Source: Sphingobium sp. AS12
GTDB lineage: Bacteria; Pseudomonadota; Alphaproteobacteria; Sphingomonadales; Sphingomonadaceae
Assembly: GCF_019097845.1 (NCBI RefSeq)
Contig: NZ_JAHRGM010000018.1
Span: 17,511-81,510 of the forward strand
DNA: 64,000 bases
Reading direction: 5' to 3'
This document shows positions 10,015 through 16,815 of the stretch, in pieces; the first letter of the stretch is position 1, and each line of letters begins with the position of its first letter. The position numbers and the translations under genes were made by a program. The notes beneath the pieces are model-generated. The model was not told the DNA's origin, did no database searches, and worked only from the letters and a program-made list of their open reading frames with translations.

Positions 10015-10601
10015 AGCGGCACAAGACCAGCCTGGGTCACGATTATTTCGAGACAATGTATCGCGGGACCGACGATCCCTGGGACCTGGAAAGCAGCGCC
10101 TATGAGCGGGACAAATATGCCCATAGCATCGGCGCGCTGGCGGGACGAACCTACGAATTGGGTTTCGAGATTGGATGCGCAAAAGGTGTCCTGACACAGT
10201 CGCTGGCAACCCAATGCCACGCATTGCTGGCGATCGACGTCAGCGAAACTGCGTTAAAAGCAGCGCGCGAGCGCTGTGCCGCATTGGACCATGTTTCCTT
10301 CGGCCGGATGATTTTTCCCGGACGAGCACCCATAGGCAGCGCCTTCGACCTTATCATCCTGTCCGAAGTCGCCTATTATTGGGATGCCCACGATATCAGC
10401 CGCGCCGCCCAGTGGATCGCGACCCATATAGCGCCCGGCGGCGATATCTTGCTCGTCCATTGGACCGGCGAAACCGACTATCCCCAGAGCGGCGATGATG
10501 CGGTAATAAAATTGCAGGCCGCTCTCGCCCTTGCAATCACTGTCATCACCACAGAGCGCATGCCTCACTATCGCCTCGATCTGTGGCGTGCGCACGCATG
10601 A
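10011..10601 (+). CDS. NodS-like SAM-dependent methyltransferase
   Basis: A 196-residue class I methyltransferase. The N-terminus (DYFETMYRGTDDPWDLESSAYERDKYAHSIGAL) is typical of the NodS family, followed by the SAM-binding glycine motif ELGFEIGCAKGVLTQSLATQ, an acidic loop (LLAIDVSETAL) and motif IV FDLIILSEVAYYW. NodS N-methylates the deacetylated terminal glucosamine of Nod factors. The adjacent PIG-L deacetylase makes a similar deacetylate-then-methylate sequence plausible here. It overlaps the next gene by 4 bp (start at 10598). Confidence 0.85.
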   Translation: MKRHKTSLGHDYFETMYRGTDDPWDLESSAYERDKYAHSIGALAGRTYELGFEIGCAKGVLTQSLATQCHALLAIDVSETALKAARERCAALDHVSFGRMIFPGRAPIGSAFDLIILSEVAYYWDAHDISRAAQWIATHIAPGGDILLVHWTGETDYPQSGDDAVIKLQAALALAITVITTERMPHYRLDLWRAHA

Positions 10602-11449
10602 CTCTGAGTGTCCTCACCATAGTCAAGGATCGGTCGACCCATCTGGCACAATTGATCGAAGGTCTGCGACGCAGCACGCATTGGCCCGACGAGCTCATCA
10701 TCGTCGACATGGCCAGCACACCGCCGATCAATGCCGAACAAGCGCCATTTCCGATTCAGATCCTGCGTCTCGATGGTCCCGGACTGCCACTCGCGGCAGC
10801 CCGGAACTCAGCCGCACGCGCGGCCAGCGGGGACATGTTGTTGTTCCTCGACGTCGACTGCATCCCGATGCGCGCGCTGACCAGTGCGATCACGCAATGC
10901 CTGAACGACCATGACGCGCTGATCTGCGCTGACATACGCTATCTTGGCCCTGACGATGCCCGTGGCGAATGGGAGGAAGCAGATCTCCTTTCGCGCGCAC
11001 AGGGGCATCCAGTTCGACAATTCCCGGCAAACGGAGTGCGCCAAGAGGAGAATGCCGGTCTGTTCTGGTCGCTGGCGTTCGCCCTGCATCGCCAAAGATT
11101 TTCTGATCTAGGCGGGTTTGATGAAGCTTTTATCGGCTATGGTGGTGAAGATACCGACTTCGGTTTCCGCGCGCGTGCGGCAGGCTTACCCCTGCTATTC
11201 ATGGGCGGCGCTGGTGCCTTTCATCAGTATCACGACATTTTCGACCCCCCGCTCCAGCATCTGAACGACATCGTCCGCCATGCCAGCCTCTTTCGGGCGC
11301 GTTGGAAAATATGGCCGATGGAAGGATGGCTCGACGCTTTCGAGAAGGCGGGTTTGATTGGACGTTGCGGGGACATGATCCATGTGCTTCGCCAACCAAG
11401 CGACCTCGAAATCAAGCATGCGCGAATGTCGCCGCCGGGTTCGCCCTGA
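10598..11449 (+). CDS. Glycosyltransferase family 2 (galactosyltransferase-like C-terminus)
   Basis: A 283-residue GT-A protein, last of the seven-gene run. It begins MTLSVLTIVKDRSTHLAQLIEGL and has the metal-binding LLFLDVDCIPM (DxD). The later segment FSDLGGFDEAFIGYGGEDTDFGFRARAAG matches the GT7/galactosyltransferase C-terminal domain often fused to GT2, with the W/G-x-G-GED motif. The frame is open from 10583, but ATG at 10598 overlaps the upstream stop (ATGA) and removes a non-family lead. No obvious terminator follows. Confidence 0.85.
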   Translation: MTLSVLTIVKDRSTHLAQLIEGLRRSTHWPDELIIVDMASTPPINAEQAPFPIQILRLDGPGLPLAAARNSAARAASGDMLLFLDVDCIPMRALTSAITQCLNDHDALICADIRYLGPDDARGEWEEADLLSRAQGHPVRQFPANGVRQEENAGLFWSLAFALHRQRFSDLGGFDEAFIGYGGEDTDFGFRARAAGLPLLFMGGAGAFHQYHDIFDPPLQHLNDIVRHASLFRARWKIWPMEGWLDAFEKAGLIGRCGDMIHVLRQPSDLEIKHARMSPPGSP

Positions 11450-11638
11450 AATAGAGCGCCGCCGCGCCCGTGTATCTCGCGCGACGAAATGATAAAGAGA
11501 CTCGGATTTGCGCGCGTGAGTGTCAGCTTACCGCGATTTGTGATTCCGAAGCTGACAGTCGCAAATGTCCCAAACCCGGCCGAAAAACAGCCCATATCGT
11601 ACCTGACATCTTCCACCAACCAGCAGATAGAACCCACC

Positions 11639-11995
11639 TCAGCCACCTTCGCCACCCTCCCGTAGTGTTGCGACCCGCCGCAGCGCAGCTTTAAAATGTC
11701 GGCAAACCCGTTCTTCGCTCATCCCTATGCACCGCGACACCTGCCGCGCACTCATCCGTCGCCCGACAATGAGCAGAAGAATCCCACAGGCCAGCGGCTC
11801 CATATGCGCAAGCCCCGCCCTGACCCTCGCGCCATCTTCACCACCCCCGCCCCCAATCGGTTCGGCCATCCCCTCGGATTCGCTCTTTTTAAGATAGCGC
11901 TCGATACGTCGGCAGCAGACAGCATCACTCGCCAGATTACGTATGGTCAAAATCAGCTTGGGCAAAATTCTACCTAGCGCGATCAGAAAGGACAT
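11639..11995 (-). CDS. Possible sigma-70 region 4-like HTH protein
   Basis: A 118-residue frame from ATG 11995, or 147 residues from 12082. The C-terminus reads LACGILLLIVGRRMSARQVSRCIGMSEERVCRHFKAALRRV, which fits the helix-turn-helix of sigma region 4 or a LuxR-type domain. The N-terminus (MSFLIALGRILPKLILTIRNLA) is a hydrophobic/amphipathic helix. The Gly-rich linker (GGGGGED) is plausible. It lies about 570 bp upstream of the FecI-type sigma gene on the other strand and might regulate the lasso locus. Support is limited to the HTH pattern, so it may be spurious. Confidence 0.45.
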   Translation of the reverse strand: MSFLIALGRILPKLILTIRNLASDAVCCRRIERYLKKSESEGMAEPIGGGGGEDGARVRAGLAHMEPLACGILLLIVGRRMSARQVSRCIGMSEERVCRHFKAALRRVATLREGGEGG

Positions 11996-12415
11996 AGCCG
12001 GAACTCCAGAATGAAACTCATGCCCCTTCCGGGGACACCCATCCTTCCCCTTCTCCTCTCGAACCAGAACCTGCCCGGACAAATCATCGCAGTCAGCGAG
12101 TTAAGACGCGATGTGTAAAGACACCACCGCACCGGGCGCACCTACCTCCCGACAATCCTTCTCTTCCGGCAATCCCCCGCCCTCCCCACTGCGGCAGCGA
12201 TCACAGACCGACGGACCGCGATCGGCGCAGCCAAGCCCGGACGGCGCGGCGGCACGGCGCTTCGGTAATAGCACGATGCCCGCGGCACGCGGGCAGCCGC
12301 CTAACCACCGCTCACTCCCCCCTCGCAAAACGTCACAAATCCATTCTTTTGGGTTGCACTCACCTGTCATTCCGGCAAATTGATTCGGCTTCCGCTGAAA
12401 GCGCGGAAGCGGGGC
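11996..12415. other. Stretch without a convincing gene
   Basis: Together with the preceding 11450-11638 this is largely unexplained DNA between the glycoconjugate operon and the FecI gene. Open frames on both strands here have low-complexity Pro/Arg/Gly translations and no start signals, so I see no gene. A change of base composition or a recombination boundary could lie here. Confidence 0.4.
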
Positions 12416-12532
12416 TTAGTAACCTCTGCATATACAGCTCGGTCACAGTTTCACTGAGGCCGGGTGGCATGCGCGCATGTCCAGCCGGCAACGGTAAAGG
12501 CGCATGCGCCTGTGTGTATGCCAGGTTACTAA
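12416..12532. repeat. 117-bp inverted-repeat unit upstream of fecI (MITE-like or regulatory)
   Basis: A perfect 10-bp inverted repeat, TTAGTAACCT at 12416-12425 and AGGTTACTAA at 12523-12532, bounds the unit. The similarity continues imperfectly inward for about 12 bp. Inside are two perfect palindromes, CATGCGCGCATG at 12468-12479 and AGGCGCATGCGCCT at 12498-12511. The unit ends 35 bp before the FecI start. It could be a non-autonomous element with terminal inverted repeats or a two-site operator. No clear target duplication is seen. Confidence 0.55.
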
Positions 12533-12567
12533 CATCCGGCTTTGGCCGTCGCCCCGAGAGGACATAG

Positions 12568-13137
12568 GTGCGACGAATGGGCCAAGGCAGAAGCGAGGAT
12601 CGTCTATGCGATCCAAGAAGACACAAAGATTCCGGCAGGTTCAGCTTCCCGGACTTCTATCAAAGGGAGAAGCCCCGCCTTATGCGCTTCTTCGCGCGCC
12701 AGCTTGGCAATCAGGCGGATGCCGACGAACTTGCCCAGGAGAGCTTCGCCCGCTTCGTGAAGGTCGCGCCCGTCCATGCGCTCGCCAGCCCGCAGGCCTA
12801 TCTCACCCGCATCGCAACCAATTTGCTGCGCGATTTCGTCTCGCGCGGCGCGACCCTGCTCGCCCAGAAGTCCACGCCACTTGACGACACATATACGCTG
12901 GTCGCCCAGATCGACACCCATCGTGCGCTTGCCTCGCGCGAAGAGCTCGCCCATTGGCAGAGCATCCTCCAGCAGCTCTCGCCCGAAACCCTCGACATCT
13001 TCGTCGCCAACCGCATAGCCGACAAAAGCTATCGCGAAATCGCGCAGGAGCGCAATGTGCCGCTCTGGACCGTGCAGGAGCATATGAAAAAGGCGTTGCG
13101 TCTCCTTGCAGCCCATCGCGAGACAGACAGTGACTGA
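12568..13137 (+). CDS. FecI-type ECF sigma factor
   Basis: A 189-residue sigma-70-like factor. Region 2 is FYQREKPRLMRFFARQLGNQADADELAQESFARFVKVAPVHALASPQAYLTRIATNLLRDFVSR. Region 4 is LQQLSPETLDIFVANRIADKSYREIAQERNVPLWTVQEHMKKALRLL. The GTG at 12568 has GAGAGG six bases upstream; ATG 12577 is an alternative. It overlaps the FecR-like gene by 8 bp. Together with FecR and the STN-bearing TonB receptor downstream it should form a surface signalling system that switches on transcription when the receptor binds its ligand, here probably a lasso peptide. The promoter it recognises was not identified. Confidence 0.92.
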   Translation: MRRMGQGRSEDRLCDPRRHKDSGRFSFPDFYQREKPRLMRFFARQLGNQADADELAQESFARFVKVAPVHALASPQAYLTRIATNLLRDFVSRGATLLAQKSTPLDDTYTLVAQIDTHRALASREELAHWQSILQQLSPETLDIFVANRIADKSYREIAQERNVPLWTVQEHMKKALRLLAAHRETDSD

Positions 13138-14170
13138 CCAGCCCGCAACAATAACGCCCGAAGAGAGAGAGGAAGCGGCCGACTGGGCAAGCCTCGTCAT
13201 GGCCGATCCCGACGAAGTTCCTGATCCAAAGGCGCTTGACAAGCTCGGCAAATATCAAGCCGCATTTTCTGCCTGGGCCGCAGAAAACCCTGCCCGCACC
13301 GCCGCATATCTAGATGTCGTGGATGATGCCAAGCGCTTTGCGACGGACGTCCATGGCGTGCAACGCAAGCTCTCTACCCAAGCCGCCCTTCGCCACCATA
13401 GCGCCAACAAGGCCCCTTTGCTCCTTGCAGCGTCCTTAATCCTGTGCCTCCTGCTCGCCGGCGGTCTGTGGTGGCAAAGCACAGGCACATCCTCTTCCCT
13501 CATTGCCACGAGCCAGGCCCGCACGCCGCTTGAAACCAGGATAGGCGAAGTCCGCACCGAGCGCCTCGCCGACGGTACCAGCGTCATTCTCGACACCGAT
13601 ACGCTCCTTCTCGTGGCGATCGACGCCAGAGGGCGGCGGGTCGAACTCAAGCGCGGCCGCGCCCGCTTTCTTGTCGCGCCCGAAGCCGGCCGCAGTTTCG
13701 AAGCCCTGGCTTCTGGCACCCGGATCATCGCCCAGGGTGGCAGCTTTGACCTCACCCATCGCACCGGCGTCAGGATCAATCCCATAAAAGGCGAGATCAT
13801 CGTCCAGCTTCCGCGCGTTGCCGACGAACGGCAGGCAAGGCAGCAAAGCCTCCAGCCTGGCCGCATCCTCGCCTATGACGCTGGACAAACACCTGCGATT
13901 GCCCTTCTCTTAGCCAAGTCGTCCGATCAGCAATGGGTGAGTGGCGTGAAGAGTTTCGATAATGTCCCGATCAGCGATGTTATTGCCGAAGCCAATAGCT
14001 ATAGCGAGACCAAGATCGTGCTCGCCACGCCAGCGATGGGCCAGCGCGAGATATTCGCCGACATCGATATTCGTAACATAGAGCGGGTTGCGCAAGCTCT
14101 CGCTATCTTCCTCGACCTCACGATCGACAGGTCGCAGCCCAAACGCCTGCGCCTCGTCGAGCATAGATAG
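13130..14170 (+). CDS. FecR-family anti-sigma/sigma-regulator protein
   Basis: A 346-residue protein starting at GTG 13130 inside the sigma gene end (the frame is open from TTG 13106). The cytoplasmic N-terminal domain (PEEREEAADWASLVMADPDEVP...FSAWAAENPARTAAYLDVV) is the DUF4880-type sigma-binding region. One membrane helix follows near residues 90-110 (APLLLAASLILCLLLAGGLWW). The periplasmic FecR domain (ETRIGEVRTERLADGTSVILDTDTLLLV...GRARFLVAPEAGRSFEALASGTRIIAQGGSFDL) comes next, and the end resembles an STN-like/DUF4974 module (FDNVPISDVIAEANSYSETKIVLA). It relays receptor occupancy to the sigma factor. Confidence 0.92.
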   Translation: MTDQPATITPEEREEAADWASLVMADPDEVPDPKALDKLGKYQAAFSAWAAENPARTAAYLDVVDDAKRFATDVHGVQRKLSTQAALRHHSANKAPLLLAASLILCLLLAGGLWWQSTGTSSSLIATSQARTPLETRIGEVRTERLADGTSVILDTDTLLLVAIDARGRRVELKRGRARFLVAPEAGRSFEALASGTRIIAQGGSFDLTHRTGVRINPIKGEIIVQLPRVADERQARQQSLQPGRILAYDAGQTPAIALLLAKSSDQQWVSGVKSFDNVPISDVIAEANSYSETKIVLATPAMGQREIFADIDIRNIERVAQALAIFLDLTIDRSQPKRLRLVEHR

Positions 14171-14315
14171 AGGGCGCCCCGCAGTGCCAAACGCTTCAGG
14201 CATAGCGCAAGCCGCTCCGCTGTCAGACGGCTTCTTCATTTTCGGATGCAGGAGTTCGTCTGAGGTTTAGATTTTCGAACATATACGAAGCATCACTGTC
14301 TATTTTGGCGCATAA

Positions 14316-14336
14316 TCAAACTTTACGCTGGTTTGA
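14316..14336. promoter_or_regulatory. Inverted repeat upstream of abiE, candidate AbiEi operator
   Basis: TCAAAC at 14316-14321 and GTTTGA at 14331-14336 form an inverted repeat with a 9-bp spacer, 21 bp before the AbiEi start. AbiEi antitoxins are known to repress their own promoter by binding inverted repeats, so this is a reasonable operator candidate. An AT-rich block including CATAAT lies immediately upstream. The short arms mean it could be chance. Confidence 0.45.
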
Positions 14337-14357
14337 ATTACTGCTAAAATCCTTAGC

Positions 14358-15176
14358 ATGGCTACGCAAAAAACAGGAAAGCTAAACCGACTCCAGGAGC
14401 TTCCGGACGGCGCGCTGGTCGATGCAGCCTGGCTGGAGACGCGCGGCTATTCCTCGTCCCTGCGCAGCCAATATGTAAAGGCAGGCTGGCTCAATCAACC
14501 TGGTCCCCGCGTCTATCGCCGCGGAAACGGCCCCCTGCATTGGCAGCACGCCATCATCTCCCTCCAGACCTTCCTCGATTACGATCTTGTCGTAGGCGGC
14601 CGCAGCGCATTGGAGGAACTGGGATATAGCCATTATCTAAGCAAGAGGCGGGAGGTTCATCTTTATGGCGTCCGCAAACCACCAAGCTGGCTTGATGCCC
14701 TGCCGCTCGACGTTGCCTTTCACTGGCACAATAGCCGCCGCCTGTTTCCCGACGATCCCATTGCCGCCCCAGAACCGAGACATGACGGCGAATCCGTCCC
14801 GTTCCTGCCCGGCGCTTTTCTGACCAGTGGCAGTTTCCAGCAATGGGGCATTCGCCTTGCCAGCACGGAACGGGCCCTCTTTCAACTACTGGACGCACTG
14901 CCTGCCCATGAAAGCTTTCATCAGGTCGACATGGTGATGGAAGGTTTGTCCAATCTCAGCCCCCGCAACCTGCAGGTGCAGCTAGCCTCGTGCATCAGCG
15001 TCAAGGTGAAGCGGCTCTTCTTCTTCTTCGCCGACCGCCATCGCCATGCCTGGCTTGATCGGATCGACCGATCCGCAGTCGATCTTGGTGCTGGCAAGCG
15101 CATGCTCGTCAAAGGCGGCAAGCTTGACCCTAGCTATCTCATCACCGTGCCTGGGGATCTCGATGGCCTTTCTTGA
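14358..15176 (+). CDS. abiEi: AbiEi-family type IV antitoxin
   Basis: A 272-residue protein. The N-terminus (KLNRLQELPDGALVDAAWLETRGYSSSLRSQYVKAGWLNQPGPRVYRR) is the AbiEi winged-helix domain that binds DNA for autoregulation. The remainder (WQHAIISLQTFLDYDLVVGGRSALEELGYSHYLSK...VHLYG) matches the C-terminal antitoxin domain. Type IV antitoxins counteract the toxin without stable binding. The toxin gene starts at 15163, overlapping by 14 bp. The pair interrupts what is normally a contiguous FecI-FecR-receptor signalling set. Confidence 0.92.
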   Translation: MATQKTGKLNRLQELPDGALVDAAWLETRGYSSSLRSQYVKAGWLNQPGPRVYRRGNGPLHWQHAIISLQTFLDYDLVVGGRSALEELGYSHYLSKRREVHLYGVRKPPSWLDALPLDVAFHWHNSRRLFPDDPIAAPEPRHDGESVPFLPGAFLTSGSFQQWGIRLASTERALFQLLDALPAHESFHQVDMVMEGLSNLSPRNLQVQLASCISVKVKRLFFFFADRHRHAWLDRIDRSAVDLGAGKRMLVKGGKLDPSYLITVPGDLDGLS

Positions 15177-16083
15177 AGAGTATCGCAATCAGGTTGCACT
15201 GCTGCTGCGGGCCCTTCCCTTCGTGGCAAAAGAAACCGACTTCGCACTGAAGGGTGGCACCGCGATCAATCTCTTTGTCAGGAACATGCCGCGCCTGTCC
15301 GTCGATATTGATCTTACCTATCTGCCGGTCACCGACAGGGCGACATCGCTCGCAGCGATCGATGCAGGGATGGTCCGGATCGCCGACAAAATCCGCGCCG
15401 CCATGGCCGATGTCCATGTCGCCCCCAGCCGCCTGCAGAAGGAGGGTACCATCACCAAGCTGGTCATCCGCCAAGCCCATGCCCAGATCAAGATCGAGGT
15501 GACGCCCGTACTGCGCGGCGCTGTCTATGCGCCTGTCGAGATGGATGTGTCGCCGCTTGTCGAGGAGCAGTTCGGCTATGCGCGCATAGCGGTCGTTTCC
15601 TTTGCCGATCTTTATGCAGGCAAGATCGTGGCAGCGCTGGACCGGCAGCACCCGCGCGACCTGTTCGACATACGCGATCTCCTCGCCCATGAAGGGATAA
15701 GCGATGATCTGCGCCGCGCCTTCCTCGTTTACATAATAAGCCATAACCGTCCGATGGCCGATATTCTGAAGCCTAGCCGCAAGCCGCTCGACGACGAATA
15801 TAGGCGCGGCTTTGATGGGATGACGCAGGAGGTCGTGCCTCTGACCGAACTCATCGACGCGCGCGAAGCGCTGATAACAGCAATGGTAGCACAGATGCCT
15901 GATGCCCATCGCCGCTTCCTCCTTGGTTTCAAACAGGGTGAACCCGATTGGACATTGCTGGGCGTCCCTAGCGCGGCTGATCTTCCCGCGGTGAAATGGC
16001 GGGCGCACAATCTCGCCAAACTGCCCGCGAGCCGCCGAGCAGATCTGCTCAACAGGCTAGAGGGCGTTTTTTCAAAGCAATGA
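15163..16083 (+). CDS. abiEii: AbiEii-family nucleotidyltransferase toxin
   Basis: A 306-residue DNA polymerase-beta-like nucleotidyltransferase. The motifs are GGTAINLF (motif I), then PRLSVDIDLTYLP (catalytic D-x-D), and the family segment AGKIVAALDRQHPRDLFDIRDLL. AbiEii toxins halt growth by nucleotide transfer to RNA targets, and the pair acts as abortive-infection phage defence and plasmid stabiliser. The frame is open from 15046, but ATG 15163 starts at the family N-terminus (MAFLEEYRNQVALLLRALPFVAKETDFALKGGTAINLF). All catalytic residues look intact. Confidence 0.94.
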   Translation: MAFLEEYRNQVALLLRALPFVAKETDFALKGGTAINLFVRNMPRLSVDIDLTYLPVTDRATSLAAIDAGMVRIADKIRAAMADVHVAPSRLQKEGTITKLVIRQAHAQIKIEVTPVLRGAVYAPVEMDVSPLVEEQFGYARIAVVSFADLYAGKIVAALDRQHPRDLFDIRDLLAHEGISDDLRRAFLVYIISHNRPMADILKPSRKPLDDEYRRGFDGMTQEVVPLTELIDAREALITAMVAQMPDAHRRFLLGFKQGEPDWTLLGVPSAADLPAVKWRAHNLAKLPASRRADLLNRLEGVFSKQ

Positions 16084-16345
16084 TCCTTGCGGCGATAGGT
16101 CTGCCGCTTTTGCCACCGCGCATCTGTTCGCGTAGTCCCGCACCGGCCTGGTTTTACGCCAGCACCGCTCATACCGCACATCCAATATTTGTGTCGGCAA
16201 TCGCCTATTTATCGTGCATCAACCGATGGCCTGAATGGGTATATCGAGAACTGTTCGACCTTCGGTCAGCACAAGGATCGCATTACCGGAAAATTTCATT
16301 CGATCCGGAAGGATAAGCCGGGAGGACGGGAGGCGCGGTGCGGGC
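16084..16345. other. Intergenic, nothing recognised
   Basis: No coding frame with family features or ribosome-binding signal is seen. Reading frames crossing it are short and Arg/Ser-rich. With the antitoxin remnant just downstream this looks like decayed mobile-element DNA. Confidence 0.4.
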
Positions 16346-16477
16346 CTACTTGATGCACAAAGCATTCAAGACAGTAAGCCCCATTTTCGCAAATGCAGCG
16401 GCGGCGCGTTCCTGCACGCCGACGTCGATGCCCGTCTCAATCCGTGCTGTGGTCGGCACGATGCTGTCTCCCGACAC
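16346..16477 (-). pseudogene. Remnant of a RelB/DinJ-family antitoxin
   Basis: A minus-strand frame (from GTG 16477 or further upstream without an ATG) reads VPTTARIETGIDVGVQERAAAAFAKMGLTVLNALCIK and stops. The pattern ARI-x-x-x-(5)-QERAAAAFAKMGLTV-x-(2)-A matches the RelB/DinJ ribbon-helix-helix antitoxin core, in which the MGLT(V/I)S-x-A stretch is diagnostic. Normal members run about 85-95 residues and continue into a toxin-binding tail, absent here. No toxin gene follows. I infer a degraded toxin-antitoxin module beside the intact AbiE pair. Confidence 0.6.
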
Positions 16478-16815
16478 CTTGTGACGGATCAGAATGCAAA
16501 CGCATGACAGATATCGCCATTTTCCCTCATTCCCATTGCATCTCCTTACAAGGTGAATTCGGGCCGATAGCAGCTGCTAATCGCTCCATATGCTCTGATA
16601 TGCCTGCTGGGTCGTCAGTCGCTCCTTTTCCGCTCAGAGGCAGACCGAAAACATGGGCAGGCAACTGATCTCGCCTTCGGATTGCCCGTTTTAAGCCGAA
16701 TTCGCGATTTCATACCGGCGCAAAAATAGTTGCGAACTTCGTCCTTCAAAATTCTGGTCCTGCGTCTGGCCTATTGAACCCTGAACCGGGGCAGAAATAA
16801 ATAAAGGGGCAGGCC
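16478..16815. other. Upstream region of the TonB receptor, no gene seen
   Basis: About 340 bp with no supported gene. The promoter driving the receptor-isopeptidase pair should lie here. An AGGGG ribosome-binding site precedes the start at 16816. I could not single out a FecI-type promoter by eye. Confidence 0.4.

Noticed and set aside
12101..12370. 89-residue minus-strand frame before the FecI gene
   Set aside because: Gly/Arg/Cys-rich, no start signal, no recognisable pattern.
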